A program made the translations under genes and the position numbers. Source: UBA1049 sp964525815 (lineage in GTDB: Bacteria; Bacillota; Clostridia; Oscillospirales; CAG-382). From it: a stretch of 9,770 nt of DNA. The notes beneath the pieces are model-generated. The model saw only the letters and a program-made list of their open reading frames with translations. It made no database searches and had not been told where the DNA came from. Location: assembly GCA_964525815.1 (NCBI GenBank), contig CAZGJQ010000072.1:1-9770 (forward strand), given 5' to 3'. Positions 1-6,768 of the stretch are shown in pieces (within the stretch, counting starts at the first letter, position 1; the number at the start of each line of letters is the position of its first letter).

Positions 1-25
1 AAAAACAGAGAGAGGAAAAGCCGAT

Positions 26-505
26 ATGAGAAGGATTAAATTAAGAAGCAGAATGACAGGTATTTTTATAATAATAACCGGCTCGGTAACTTTACTATGT
101 GCTGCAATAATATGGTTCTCTTACAATGAGCCTGAGCAAAGGAAAGATTGGGAATTTGAATCCGACCAATCCGCTTTGCAAAACAGCATAGATGATGAGT
201 CTATATCAATTCCAGGATTTGAGAGTATAAAAATACCTTCGGAGCAAACCGTGGTTTCTTCTCCCTTTTATAACCCTCAAAGTAACAGCTGCTATTTTGA
301 AATAACAGTCTTTTTATCAGACACAAACGAAATGATATACCAATCAAAGCTTATCACCCCCGGTCAAAAGCTCTATAGAATTGAATTAATGCGAACACTT
401 ACAGAGGGAGAATATGCTGCGGTTATTCAATACAAGACTTTTTCAATAGAAGATTTTTCCGTCCTCAACGGAGCTAACCTACCGGTTACGCTGATTGTTG
501 AATAA
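26..505 (+). CDS. Small membrane-anchored extracytoplasmic protein of unknown function
   Basis: Product of 159 residues. A basic N-terminus (MRRIKLRSR) is followed by one hydrophobic segment at about residues 11-33. This predicts a signal anchor with the remainder outside the cell. Residues 35-60 are polar and low in structure. From about residue 65 the sequence has a beta-sandwich look, with the pattern SEQTVVSSPFYNPQSNSCYF, then IYQSKLITPGQ, then LTEGEYAAVIQYKTF. I have a general memory of this pattern in small clostridial membrane proteins encoded beside secreted surface proteins, but I know no assigned function. The ATG has a GAGGAAAAG ribosome site about 7 bases upstream. It lies 72 bases before the secreted protein gene at 578, with no convincing terminator between, so co-transcription is likely. 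A role as membrane partner of that protein is inference only. Any upstream gene is outside the window. Confidence 0.75.
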   Translation: MRRIKLRSRMTGIFIIITGSVTLLCAAIIWFSYNEPEQRKDWEFESDQSALQNSIDDESISIPGFESIKIPSEQTVVSSPFYNPQSNSCYFEITVFLSDTNEMIYQSKLITPGQKLYRIELMRTLTEGEYAAVIQYKTFSIEDFSVLNGANLPVTLIVE

Positions 506-561
506 TTTACGACTCAAAAGCAAAAAGGCTTTGAGATAAATATTTATAGCACACTGTGCTG

Positions 562-570
562 AAAGGAGTG
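562..570 (+). promoter_or_regulatory. Ribosome binding site selecting the ATG at 578
   Basis: AAAGGAGTG sits here. The GGAG core ends at 568. It is 9 bases from the ATG at 578 but only 3 bases from the ATG at 572, so the downstream ATG is the better start. Confidence 0.7.
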
Positions 571-577
571 CATGAAA

Positions 578-1513
578 ATGCAGAAAACAAAAAAAATGAC
601 AAGCCGACTGATTTCAGGGTTTGTCGCTGCTGCGATGCTGGTTATTGCATTCAGCATGACCGCTTTTGCTGACGGTTACGAGGATTTAGAAGCTGGTAAC
701 TACAGCGTAGATGCAGACCTGTCCTGCTTTGTAACGGCTATGGGAGGGGTCGAGTTTGGACGCCCAATGCTTACGGGTACTACTGTAGCGGTAGATGAAG
801 ACGGAAGTGCGGAGATAACCTTAAACTTGCAAAAAAGCATGGTTGTAATCTATGGAGTAACCGCTTACACCTTCATTGACCCCACTGAGCCTAATCTCAT
901 ACAGTATTATAACGGTGAGGAGTGGCTGGATGCAGAGTACACTCTGAGTGATGATACTGCGCCCAATCCGGATGAAGTTGACATTCATTATGTGGACTCC
1001 ATATCCTTCACCTTACCCTTCGTAAACGACACTTATAACCTGGCTGTTTATATAAACAGCAATGTTATGGGTGTGCAGTTTGGCGGACCAGACTCCAACT
1101 ATAATGCTACATTGACGGTTGACTGGGAAAGTGCTGACAGGATAGTACCGGCAGACGAAACAACCACACAAAGTGCAATTGTGAACTATACGGTGACCGG
1201 CGGTTATGAAGTAAGCATCCCTGCCACCATCGTCGTTGACAGCAACACTAAAACAGGCGAATACTCGGTTGAGGCAGCGAATTTTATTCTCTCCGATAAT
1301 GCATATGTAACTGTTGTTGCTGATGCAGTAGGTTCTGTTACCAACGGAAGTCAAACACTGTCATTCACTAATGAGTTAGAGTCAGGTAACCTTGTATCAA
1401 ACGGGGATGAGCTTAACGGTACTGTTACAGTTATCGATAACGCATCCATTCCGGGTGTGTATACAGGTACCCTTAATTTTACTATCAGTTATTTTTCCGG
1501 CTCAAACGACTGA
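578..1513 (+). CDS. Secreted two-domain surface protein (NEAT-like N-terminal domain, pilin-like C-terminal domain)
   Basis: Product of 311 residues from ATG 578. Residues 1-31 form a clear signal peptide: a KK/R-rich n-region, an alanine-rich core and cleavage after AFA. Residues 34-180 are a beta-rich domain opening with LEAGNYSVDADLSCFV, then a VAVDEDGSAEITLNL strand pair and SNVMGVQFGG. This layout resembles NEAT and other Ig-like binding domains of Firmicutes, but I see no heme-ligating YxxxY motif. Residues 190-311 match the clostridial secreted module with VTGGYEVSIPATIVVD and a closing GVYTGTLNFTISY. No LPXTG, GW or S-layer anchor follows, so the protein may be released or held by a partner such as the product of gene 26-505. 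It precedes an ABC transporter pair but is separated from it by a terminator-like hairpin. A receptor role in heme or metal capture is inference; an adhesin-like structural role is equally possible. Confidence 0.8.
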   Translation: MQKTKKMTSRLISGFVAAAMLVIAFSMTAFADGYEDLEAGNYSVDADLSCFVTAMGGVEFGRPMLTGTTVAVDEDGSAEITLNLQKSMVVIYGVTAYTFIDPTEPNLIQYYNGEEWLDAEYTLSDDTAPNPDEVDIHYVDSISFTLPFVNDTYNLAVYINSNVMGVQFGGPDSNYNATLTVDWESADRIVPADETTTQSAIVNYTVTGGYEVSIPATIVVDSNTKTGEYSVEAANFILSDNAYVTVVADAVGSVTNGSQTLSFTNELESGNLVSNGDELNGTVTVIDNASIPGVYTGTLNFTISYFSGSND

Positions 1514-1553
1514 TTTAAAGCTCATTCTATTACTTACTGTTTAAGTCATCAAA

Positions 1554-1598
1554 AATCCAAAAGACCCTCGGATTATTCCGAGCGGTCTTTTGGGATTT
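1554..1598 (+). terminator. Intrinsic terminator or attenuator after the surface-protein gene
   Basis: The left arm AAAAGACC-CTCGG (1559-1571) pairs with CCGAG-C-GGTCTTTT (1578-1591) around a 6-base loop, with one bulged C. Flanking AATCC and GGATT extend the stem. The right arm ends in TTTT and is followed by GGGATTT. Partial read-through into the ABC genes is plausible, because no clear separate promoter fits in the short gap before 1656. Confidence 0.75.
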
Positions 1599-1637
1599 GT
1601 AAGCAAGGAATAACCATAACGGAGCTTGTCGTCTCAA

Positions 1638-1644
1638 AAAGGGG
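1638..1644 (+). promoter_or_regulatory. Ribosome binding site selecting the ATG at 1656
   Basis: AAAGGGG sits 11 bases before the ATG at 1656. It is too close to the in-frame ATG at 1647 and downstream of the TTG at 1626, so neither of those is a likely start. A second ATG follows at 1659 and cannot be excluded. Confidence 0.6.
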
Positions 1645-1655
1645 AAATGATTATT

Positions 1656-3398
1656 ATGATGAATAAAAAGCTGACAGCATTGGCCGGAAGCTCAATAAAA
1701 TATACTTATTTACAGGTGTTATGCCAGTGGGTAGCACTTTTGTGCAATATCACTATGGTTTTTTCTTTTGCTATGCTTTTACAGAAGCTATCGGAAGAAA
1801 GGCATTCCGTTAAAGACTTTGCAATCACTTTGGTTATCCTTACAGTAGTATTATTAATAAGATATTACTGCACGGTTATATCCGCGAGACTTAGTGCGTA
1901 TTCCTCTGAGCATGTTAAAAAGAAACTGCGCAGCAGTATATTTAACAAATTGGTAAAACTGGGTGCTTCGTATCATGAAAAGGTAACCACCTCCGAGGCG
2001 GTTCAGGTGTCGGTCGAAGGTGTCGAACAGCTGGAGGTCTATTTTGGCCGCTATTTACCGCAGTTATTCTACAGCATATTGGCTCCCCTTACTCTTTTTT
2101 TTGTTCTTGCTCCGGTCAGTCTGAGTGCGGCGGCGGTATTGCTTGTTTGTGTACCGCTTATTCCTATATCTATTATTGCAATCCAAAAAATCGCTAAAAA
2201 GCTTTTTATTAAGTATTGGGGTGAATATACTACCCTGGGTGACAGCTTCCTTGAAAACCTGCAAGGTCTTACCGCACTAAAAATTTATCAAGCGGATGAA
2301 CTAAAGAATAAACAGATGAACGAGCAAGCAGAACGATTCCGCAAAATAACCATGAAGGTTCTTACCATGCAGCTTAATTCCGTGACGGTGATGGATCTCA
2401 TTGCTTACGGAGGTGCGGCGACAGGTGTTATTCTGGCTGTTACCGAGTTCACAAAAGGTAATATAGAATTGGGTGGATGTCTTGCTATAATTCTTTTATC
2501 GGCGGAATTTTTCATTCCGCTGCGCCTTCTCGGATCCTATTTTCATATTGCAACAAACGGCATGGCGGCTGGCGAAAAAATACTTTCCCTGCTTGAACAG
2601 CCGGAAGAATCGCAGAGAACGCAAACCCTTACGGACAGAAGTGTGGGAATATCCTGCCGTGAGCTCAAATTTTCATACGACAGAGAGCGGGATGTTCTGC
2701 ATGGAATGCGGCTTGATTTCCCGCAAGGGAGCTTTACAGCACTGGTAGGTGAAAGTGGCAGCGGAAAAAGCACGGTTGCGGCATTGATAACGGGAAGTCT
2801 ACAGAATTATTGTGGTAGCATAAGAATGAATGGTCTTGAACTGAGAGATATTACTGAAGAAAGTCTTATGAAGAGCATTTCACTAATCAGTCATGACAGC
2901 TACCTTTTTAATAGTACAGTAAGAGAAAACCTGAGGGTGGGAAATCCTATAGCTACCGACCGAGAAATGCTGGGAGCCATTGAATGTGTACGGTTGGATG
3001 ATTTTTTGAAAGGAGAAGCAGGGCTGGATACTTTCTTATCCGAAAAAGCATCCAACTTATCGGGAGGTCAGCGGCAGCGTCTTGCACTTGCTCGCGCATT
3101 GCTCCACAATAGTGCCATATACATATTTGACGAAGCGACCTCAAACATAGACTCCGAAAGCGAGAATTATATCATCGACATGATACATAAGCTGGCGCAA
3201 CATAAAAAAACCGTGATTCTCATTTCCCACAGGCTCGTAAATGTTATGAACGCAGACCGCATTTATGTACTGTCGCAGGGAAGAGTAGTGGAAAGCGGAA
3301 ACCACATGAGCCTGCTTGAAAACGATGGTATTTATAAAGAATTGTGGCATAAACAGCAAGCTTTGGAATGCTTTTTGAAGAGAGAGGTGGGTGTATGA
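1656..3398 (+). CDS. ABC exporter-type half-transporter (TMD-NBD), first subunit of a heterodimer, CydD-like
   Basis: Product of 580 residues, a normal length for a fused membrane-plus-ATPase subunit. Residues 1-310 carry several hydrophobic helices typical of the type-I exporter fold. The ATPase domain begins near 340. Walker A is GESGSGKST (365-373), the signature LSGGQ is 468-472, Walker B ends in D492-E493, and the switch histidine is H525. The Q-loop reads SHDSYLFNSTVREN, with His413 where glutamine is usual; the other catalytic residues are intact. The gene overlaps the next subunit by four bases (ATGA), so they almost certainly form a heterodimer in the cytoplasmic membrane. Close relatives include CydDC (now linked to heme or thiols) and ABC pairs in streptococcal heme loci. 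Substrate assignment here is inference from the neighbouring surface protein and YbaN. A drug, peptide or lipid exporter remains possible. Confidence 0.93.
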   Translation: MMNKKLTALAGSSIKYTYLQVLCQWVALLCNITMVFSFAMLLQKLSEERHSVKDFAITLVILTVVLLIRYYCTVISARLSAYSSEHVKKKLRSSIFNKLVKLGASYHEKVTTSEAVQVSVEGVEQLEVYFGRYLPQLFYSILAPLTLFFVLAPVSLSAAAVLLVCVPLIPISIIAIQKIAKKLFIKYWGEYTTLGDSFLENLQGLTALKIYQADELKNKQMNEQAERFRKITMKVLTMQLNSVTVMDLIAYGGAATGVILAVTEFTKGNIELGGCLAIILLSAEFFIPLRLLGSYFHIATNGMAAGEKILSLLEQPEESQRTQTLTDRSVGISCRELKFSYDRERDVLHGMRLDFPQGSFTALVGESGSGKSTVAALITGSLQNYCGSIRMNGLELRDITEESLMKSISLISHDSYLFNSTVRENLRVGNPIATDREMLGAIECVRLDDFLKGEAGLDTFLSEKASNLSGGQRQRLALARALLHNSAIYIFDEATSNIDSESENYIIDMIHKLAQHKKTVILISHRLVNVMNADRIYVLSQGRVVESGNHMSLLENDGIYKELWHKQQALECFLKREVGV

Positions 3399-5074
3399 AG
3401 CGAAGCAATTTTACCGTTATACGTAGATTGCTCTTAATGGCTGGTCCGCTTATGACTGTAATCGTGCTTGCGGTGCTTGCCGGGGTGGCAGGGTTTCTTT
3501 GCGCAATTTTTATAACAGTGCTTGGCGGTTATGCGATACTGGACTCTCTAAACCTTATTTCACCAATATCTGCTTCCGTTGCCTTTGCCGGTGTTCTTAT
3601 TCTGGCTGTTTTGCGGGGTGTTTTACGCTATATAGAGCAAGCCGTTAATCATTACATTGCGTTTAAGATGCTTGCTCTGATAAGGGACAGGGTTTTCCGT
3701 TCGCTAAGACGTCTTGCTCCGGCAAAGCTTGAGGGAAAAGACAAAGGGAATCTGATTTCTGTAATAACCGCAGACATTGAACTCTTGGAGGTTTTTTATG
3801 CGCATACCGTTTCACCGATTGCGATTGCTTTGATTGTCTCTTTTACAATGATGATCTTTATCGGGCAGTACCATGTTTTACTGTCATTTACCGCAGGGTT
3901 AGGTTATTTTGTTATAGGAGTTATACTACCCCTTATAACGTCGAAAAAAGGTAGAGATACCGGAGAACGATACCGTCATGCTTTCGGTAATATTAACAGC
4001 TATTTCCTCGAGAGCTTGCGTGGATTAAAAGAGCTTATACAATTCGGAGGCGTGGGAGCACGGAAAAAAGGAGCCGAAAAAAGAGAGAATGTTTTAATAA
4101 AAGAGCAGAGAAAGCTTAAAGAATATGAAGGCAATACGGCTGCATTTACAGGCGCTTTTATAATGCTGTTTTCGGTTGCTATGCTCTTTTTATCAGCCTT
4201 TTTATATAGCAAGGGTAAAATAGGATTTAATGGTGTGCTTTGCTCCACTATCGCCATGATTAGTTCCTTCGGACCAGTTACCGCACTTTCTGCTCTTTCA
4301 AACAGTCTTTTGCAGACCTTCGCTTCGGGTAATCGGGTATTAAACATTTTGGATGAAGAGCCGGTTGTGGAGGAAGTTATAGCAGGGAAAACAGCAGGCT
4401 TTACCGGAGCTGCTTGCAAGGATATATATTTTGCTTATAAAAAAGAACCGGTTTTATCCGGTCTGTCAGTTAGATTCAATATGAGTGGAATAACAGGAAT
4501 CGGAGGAAAAAGCGGCTGCGGCAAATCCACGCTACTACGGCTCATGATGCGTTTTTGGGATGTGGAAGCGGGTAAAGTGGAGATTTCTGATGAAAATATA
4601 AAGGAATTGAACACTAAGTGCTTACGTAATATGGAGAGCTTCTTGACACAAGAAACACTTCTTTTTAACGATACTATCGAGAACAATATAAAAATCGCAC
4701 GACCTGACGCTGTTAGAGGGCAGGTTATTGATGCTTGCCGTAAGGCGTCGGTGCATGATTTTATCGAGTCTTTACCTCAAGGTTACGATACAGTCATCGG
4801 CGAATTGGGCAGTCGTTTATCGGGCGGTGAGCGTCAACGCATCGGCCTTGCTCGCGTTTTTTTGCACGATGCTCCTTTTTTACTGCTTGACGAACCGACC
4901 AGCAATTTGGACAGCCTGAACGAAGCGGTTATACTCAAGTCGTTAAAAGAGCACGGAAAGGGTAAAACAATGGTTTTGGTATCTCATCGCGGTTCTACCT
5001 TAAGCATAACGGATAGGATCATTTATTTGAAAAACAGAAAACTTACCGTTAAATATGAAGGAGGCAAAAATTGA
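3395..5074 (+). CDS. ABC exporter-type half-transporter (TMD-NBD), second subunit, CydC-like
   Basis: Product of 559 residues from ATG 3395, which overlaps the preceding stop as ATGA. A GAGAGAGGTGG ribosome site ends 4 bases before this ATG; the in-frame ATG at 3368 lies within the previous gene and lacks such a site. Residues 1-310 are the membrane domain. The ATPase part has Walker A GGKSGCGKST (370-379), a normal Q-loop (LTQETLLFNDTIENN), signature LSGGE (475-479), Walker B D499-E500 and switch H531. All catalytic positions are present, in contrast to the His-substituted Q-loop of its partner. This gives an asymmetric pair, as is common for heterodimeric ABC exporters. The next gene, a YbaN-family protein, overlaps its stop. 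The transported substrate is unknown; heme, porphyrin or thiol cargo is suggested only by context and distant CydC resemblance. Confidence 0.93.
   Translation: MKRSNFTVIRRLLLMAGPLMTVIVLAVLAGVAGFLCAIFITVLGGYAILDSLNLISPISASVAFAGVLILAVLRGVLRYIEQAVNHYIAFKMLALIRDRVFRSLRRLAPAKLEGKDKGNLISVITADIELLEVFYAHTVSPIAIALIVSFTMMIFIGQYHVLLSFTAGLGYFVIGVILPLITSKKGRDTGERYRHAFGNINSYFLESLRGLKELIQFGGVGARKKGAEKRENVLIKEQRKLKEYEGNTAAFTGAFIMLFSVAMLFLSAFLYSKGKIGFNGVLCSTIAMISSFGPVTALSALSNSLLQTFASGNRVLNILDEEPVVEEVIAGKTAGFTGAACKDIYFAYKKEPVLSGLSVRFNMSGITGIGGKSGCGKSTLLRLMMRFWDVEAGKVEISDENIKELNTKCLRNMESFLTQETLLFNDTIENNIKIARPDAVRGQVIDACRKASVHDFIESLPQGYDTVIGELGSRLSGGERQRIGLARVFLHDAPFLLLDEPTSNLDSLNEAVILKSLKEHGKGKTMVLVSHRGSTLSITDRIIYLKNRKLTVKYEGGKN
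5058..5064 (+). promoter_or_regulatory. Strong ribosome binding site for the TTG start at 5071
   Basis: AAGGAGG lies 6 bases before a TTG that overlaps the previous stop as TTGA. The ideal site supports this non-ATG start and implies translational coupling with the second ABC subunit. Confidence 0.8.
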
Positions 5075-5460
5075 AAATATTATATTTAATTCTTGGATTC
5101 ATATCTTTTGGCTTAGGAGCTCTGGGCGTAGTGCTTCCTATACTGCCCACCACTCCGTTTTTACTGTTTTCCGCTTATTGCTTTACAAAAGGGTCTAAGA
5201 AAGTTAATGCTTGGTTTATTTCAACTAAGCTTTATCAAAGGCACCTGGACAGCTTTGTTAATAACCGTTCCATGACCTTAAAAACAAAGCTGTTTATACT
5301 CATTCCGGTTACTGTTATGTTAACGGGTGCTTTTTTCATGATGAGCAACATATATGGTAGAATTGCTATTATCCTATTGTTGGTTTTTAAATACTTCTAT
5401 TTTATCTTCAAGATAAAAACAAAGCGTTTGATTAATAATAAAAAAACAGGCGCATTGTAA
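5071..5460 (+). CDS. YbaN/DUF454 family inner-membrane protein
   Basis: Product of 129 residues, the usual size of this family. The N-terminus carries the family signature GVVLPILPTTPFLLFSAYCF (about residues 19-38), between and within the first two hydrophobic segments. A polar stretch with a WFISTKLYQRHLDSF pattern follows, then two more hydrophobic helices at about 72-105 and a basic tail. The conserved LPTTPF turn makes the family call firm. The molecular role of DUF454 is not established. Members are found in E. coli (ybaN) and, as I recall, near heme or iron genes in some bacteria. It begins with TTG, overlaps the second ABC subunit by four bases and has an ideal AAGGAGG site, so it belongs to the same operon. 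A role assisting that transporter in the membrane is inference. No clear terminator is visible in the next 120 bases. Confidence 0.9.
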   Translation: MKILYLILGFISFGLGALGVVLPILPTTPFLLFSAYCFTKGSKKVNAWFISTKLYQRHLDSFVNNRSMTLKTKLFILIPVTVMLTGAFFMMSNIYGRIAIILLLVFKYFYFIFKIKTKRLINNKKTGAL

Positions 5461-5586
5461 AATGAAGTTGCAATAATAAAAGAATCCGTAGTAACGATCC
5501 CTGTGGTAGAATAAATCTGCTGCAAATCGTTCTGAAATGATCATAACCCTTCCATCAAACTATGTAAAGAGCAGAATTCTTAGGCA

Positions 5587-5916
5587 TTATTTAGTAACAC
5601 CGATTAAAAATAAAACAAGACCTATGACAATCAGCGCAGTAATAAGCACAATGCAATTTTTTATAGTTTTACGGTTTTTCATGTTATTCAGGCGTATTGC
5701 AAACTCAATATCTTCCTTGTGCTCTGCAAATTCCTCTTCATCAAGGGTTGCATAAACAACCTTACTATAGCCCTTCTCATCCGGCATTTCAACACGGATA
5801 TAGCCCGTTTTTATGGTGAAAAAATCCTGACGGGCTTCCTTTTCGTCAACAATCCTCAGGGGGATGGGTAAATCGTGTCTTAAGCTTAGGATTTTTGCTT
5901 TTAGGCGGTTTTTCAT
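5587..5916 (-). CDS. Small tail-anchored membrane protein, hypothetical
   Basis: Product of 109 residues, read leftward from the ATG at 5916. AGAGG lies 8 bases before this ATG, which favours it over the upstream GTG at 5925. The first ~82 residues are charged and soluble. They include an acidic region (VYATLDEEEFAEHKEDIEF) and a basic patch just before the membrane. Residues about 87-106 (CIVLITALIVIGLVLFLIG) form a single hydrophobic helix at the C-terminus, so it is likely tail-anchored with its body in the cytoplasm. I do not recognise a named family. It is transcribed away from the amidase gene at 6150 and toward the ABC operon, and it has its own strong promoter, so it is a stand-alone gene. 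No function can be assigned. Confidence 0.75.
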   Translation of the reverse strand: MKNRLKAKILSLRHDLPIPLRIVDEKEARQDFFTIKTGYIRVEMPDEKGYSKVVYATLDEEEFAEHKEDIEFAIRLNNMKNRKTIKNCIVLITALIVIGLVLFLIGVTK

Positions 5917-5970
5917 CGTAAACACCTCTAATATTTAAGTATCGGATAATATAAAAAATATAATAAATTA

Positions 5971-5999
5971 AGTATATATTAAAACAACCCTAATGTCAA
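5971..5999 (-). promoter_or_regulatory. Near-consensus sigma-A promoter for the 5587-5916 gene
   Basis: On the minus strand the sequence reads TTGACA (5999-5994), a 17-base spacer, then TATACT (5976-5971). The -35 is perfect and the -10 matches five of six bases. Transcription would start near 5964, leaving a leader of about 48 bases. Confidence 0.85.
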
Positions 6000-6065
6000 T
6001 AAAAAATGCATTATAAAAAACCTTACTTCTTAGAAAAATATATACTAAAGAAAAATGCAATGGAA

Positions 6066-6095
6066 CGGACAATTTATTAATGTGTCGAATATTAT
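6066..6095 (+). promoter_or_regulatory. Possible weak promoter for the 6150 amidase gene
   Basis: CGGACA (6066-6071), an 18-base spacer, then TATTAT (6090-6095). The -35 is imperfect and the surrounding region is A/T-rich, so chance is likely. It is the best candidate seen in the 233-base gap between the divergent genes at 5916 and 6150. Confidence 0.3.
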
Positions 6096-6149
6096 TATAT
6101 TAACAATAGCTTACGAGCTACACGACTTTTTAGGGAATGAAGTGGTAAT

Positions 6150-6716
6150 TTGGCAATAAAAATATTTATAGACCAGGCACATAATCCGGATGGTTTTCCG
6201 GACAGCGGCGAGACGGGTTATAATTTACGGGAAAATGAGATAACCTATGCGGTGGGTAAGTATCTTGAGGGCTTTTTGAGAAACGACCCACGATTTGAGG
6301 TAATGCTCTCAAGACCGGAGCCTGATACTGTTGTGGGAACCGATGCTGCTTCGAGCAGAGAAGAAAGGGTAAGAATGGCCAACGAATGGCCGGCCGATTT
6401 CTTCATAAGCCTGCACACAAACACGGATTTAGATACGCAGAAAAGGGGTGCGGAGGTATTCATTAAGCAATATAACACCCTGCCGAATTGGTTCGGGAGC
6501 AATATAATGAATGGTATTCTTCAAATGACCTCATCGGTTGACGGCGGGATACACGAAGGGGAGTTTTATACACTAAACGCTGTAAATACACCGTCTATTA
6601 TTCTTTCCTTAGGGTATTTGTCGAACATTACAGACGCAAACATACTGCGGGACGAGCAATACAGGTTTGCTCACGGTATTTACAGAGGAATGCTGGAATT
6701 CTTTGGTTTTATATAA
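6150..6716 (+). CDS. N-acetylmuramoyl-L-alanine amidase-like protein (Amidase_3 fold), catalytic Glu replaced
   Basis: Product of 188 residues, a single Amidase_3 domain. This family uses zinc to cut the bond between muramic acid and L-alanine in peptidoglycan. The three likely zinc ligands are present: H11 in IDQAHNP, E28 in LRENE and H89 in FISLHTN. The motif that normally carries the catalytic glutamate, of the form PAxLVExGFxSN, reads PSIILSLGYLSN here, with Ser153 at the Glu position (codon TCC). The zinc site is kept but hydrolysis may be weak or lost. No signal peptide, membrane segment or wall-binding module is visible, so the protein starts directly with the domain. The TTG at 6150 is chosen because the conserved first strand begins at residue 3; the ribosome site (AGTGG) is poor. 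It could be a binding protein, an unusual enzyme or a relic of a phage or mother-cell lysin. Confidence 0.85.
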   Translation: MAIKIFIDQAHNPDGFPDSGETGYNLRENEITYAVGKYLEGFLRNDPRFEVMLSRPEPDTVVGTDAASSREERVRMANEWPADFFISLHTNTDLDTQKRGAEVFIKQYNTLPNWFGSNIMNGILQMTSSVDGGIHEGEFYTLNAVNTPSIILSLGYLSNITDANILRDEQYRFAHGIYRGMLEFFGFI

Positions 6717-6718
6717 AT

Positions 6719-6759
6719 AAAAAATCAGCCCGGCCATAAAAGGCGGAGCTGATTTTTTT
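6719..6759 (+). terminator. Bidirectional intrinsic terminator between 6150-6716 and 6769-6975
   Basis: AATCAGC (6723-6729) pairs with GCTGATT (6748-6754). Inner CGGCC and GGCGG partly pair around ATAAAA. A run of seven T follows on the plus strand. On the minus strand the same hairpin is followed by GATTTTTTATTT, so it can end both convergent genes. Confidence 0.85.
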
Positions 6760-6768
6760 GCGGAAACA

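Noticed and set aside
513..535. Hairpin CTCAAAAGC/GCTTTGAG between the first two genes
   Set aside because: It has a bulge and no uridine tract, so it is not a convincing terminator.
1013..1354. Minus-strand open frame inside the surface-protein gene
   Set aside because: It lies wholly opposite a well-supported gene, has no ribosome site and gives a cysteine/tyrosine-rich nonsense product.
4000..4419. 139-codon minus-strand frame opposite the second ABC gene
   Set aside because: Shadow frame with no domain, promoter or ribosome site; the plus-strand ABC coding is certain.
5493..5532. AACGAT/ATCGTT inverted repeat downstream of the YbaN gene
   Set aside because: The stem is only 6 base pairs with a long loop and no T-run, so it is not supported as a terminator.
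5537..5755. Plus-strand 72-codon frame opposite the tail-anchored gene
   Set aside because: It reads across the complementary strand of a better supported gene and has no ribosome site.
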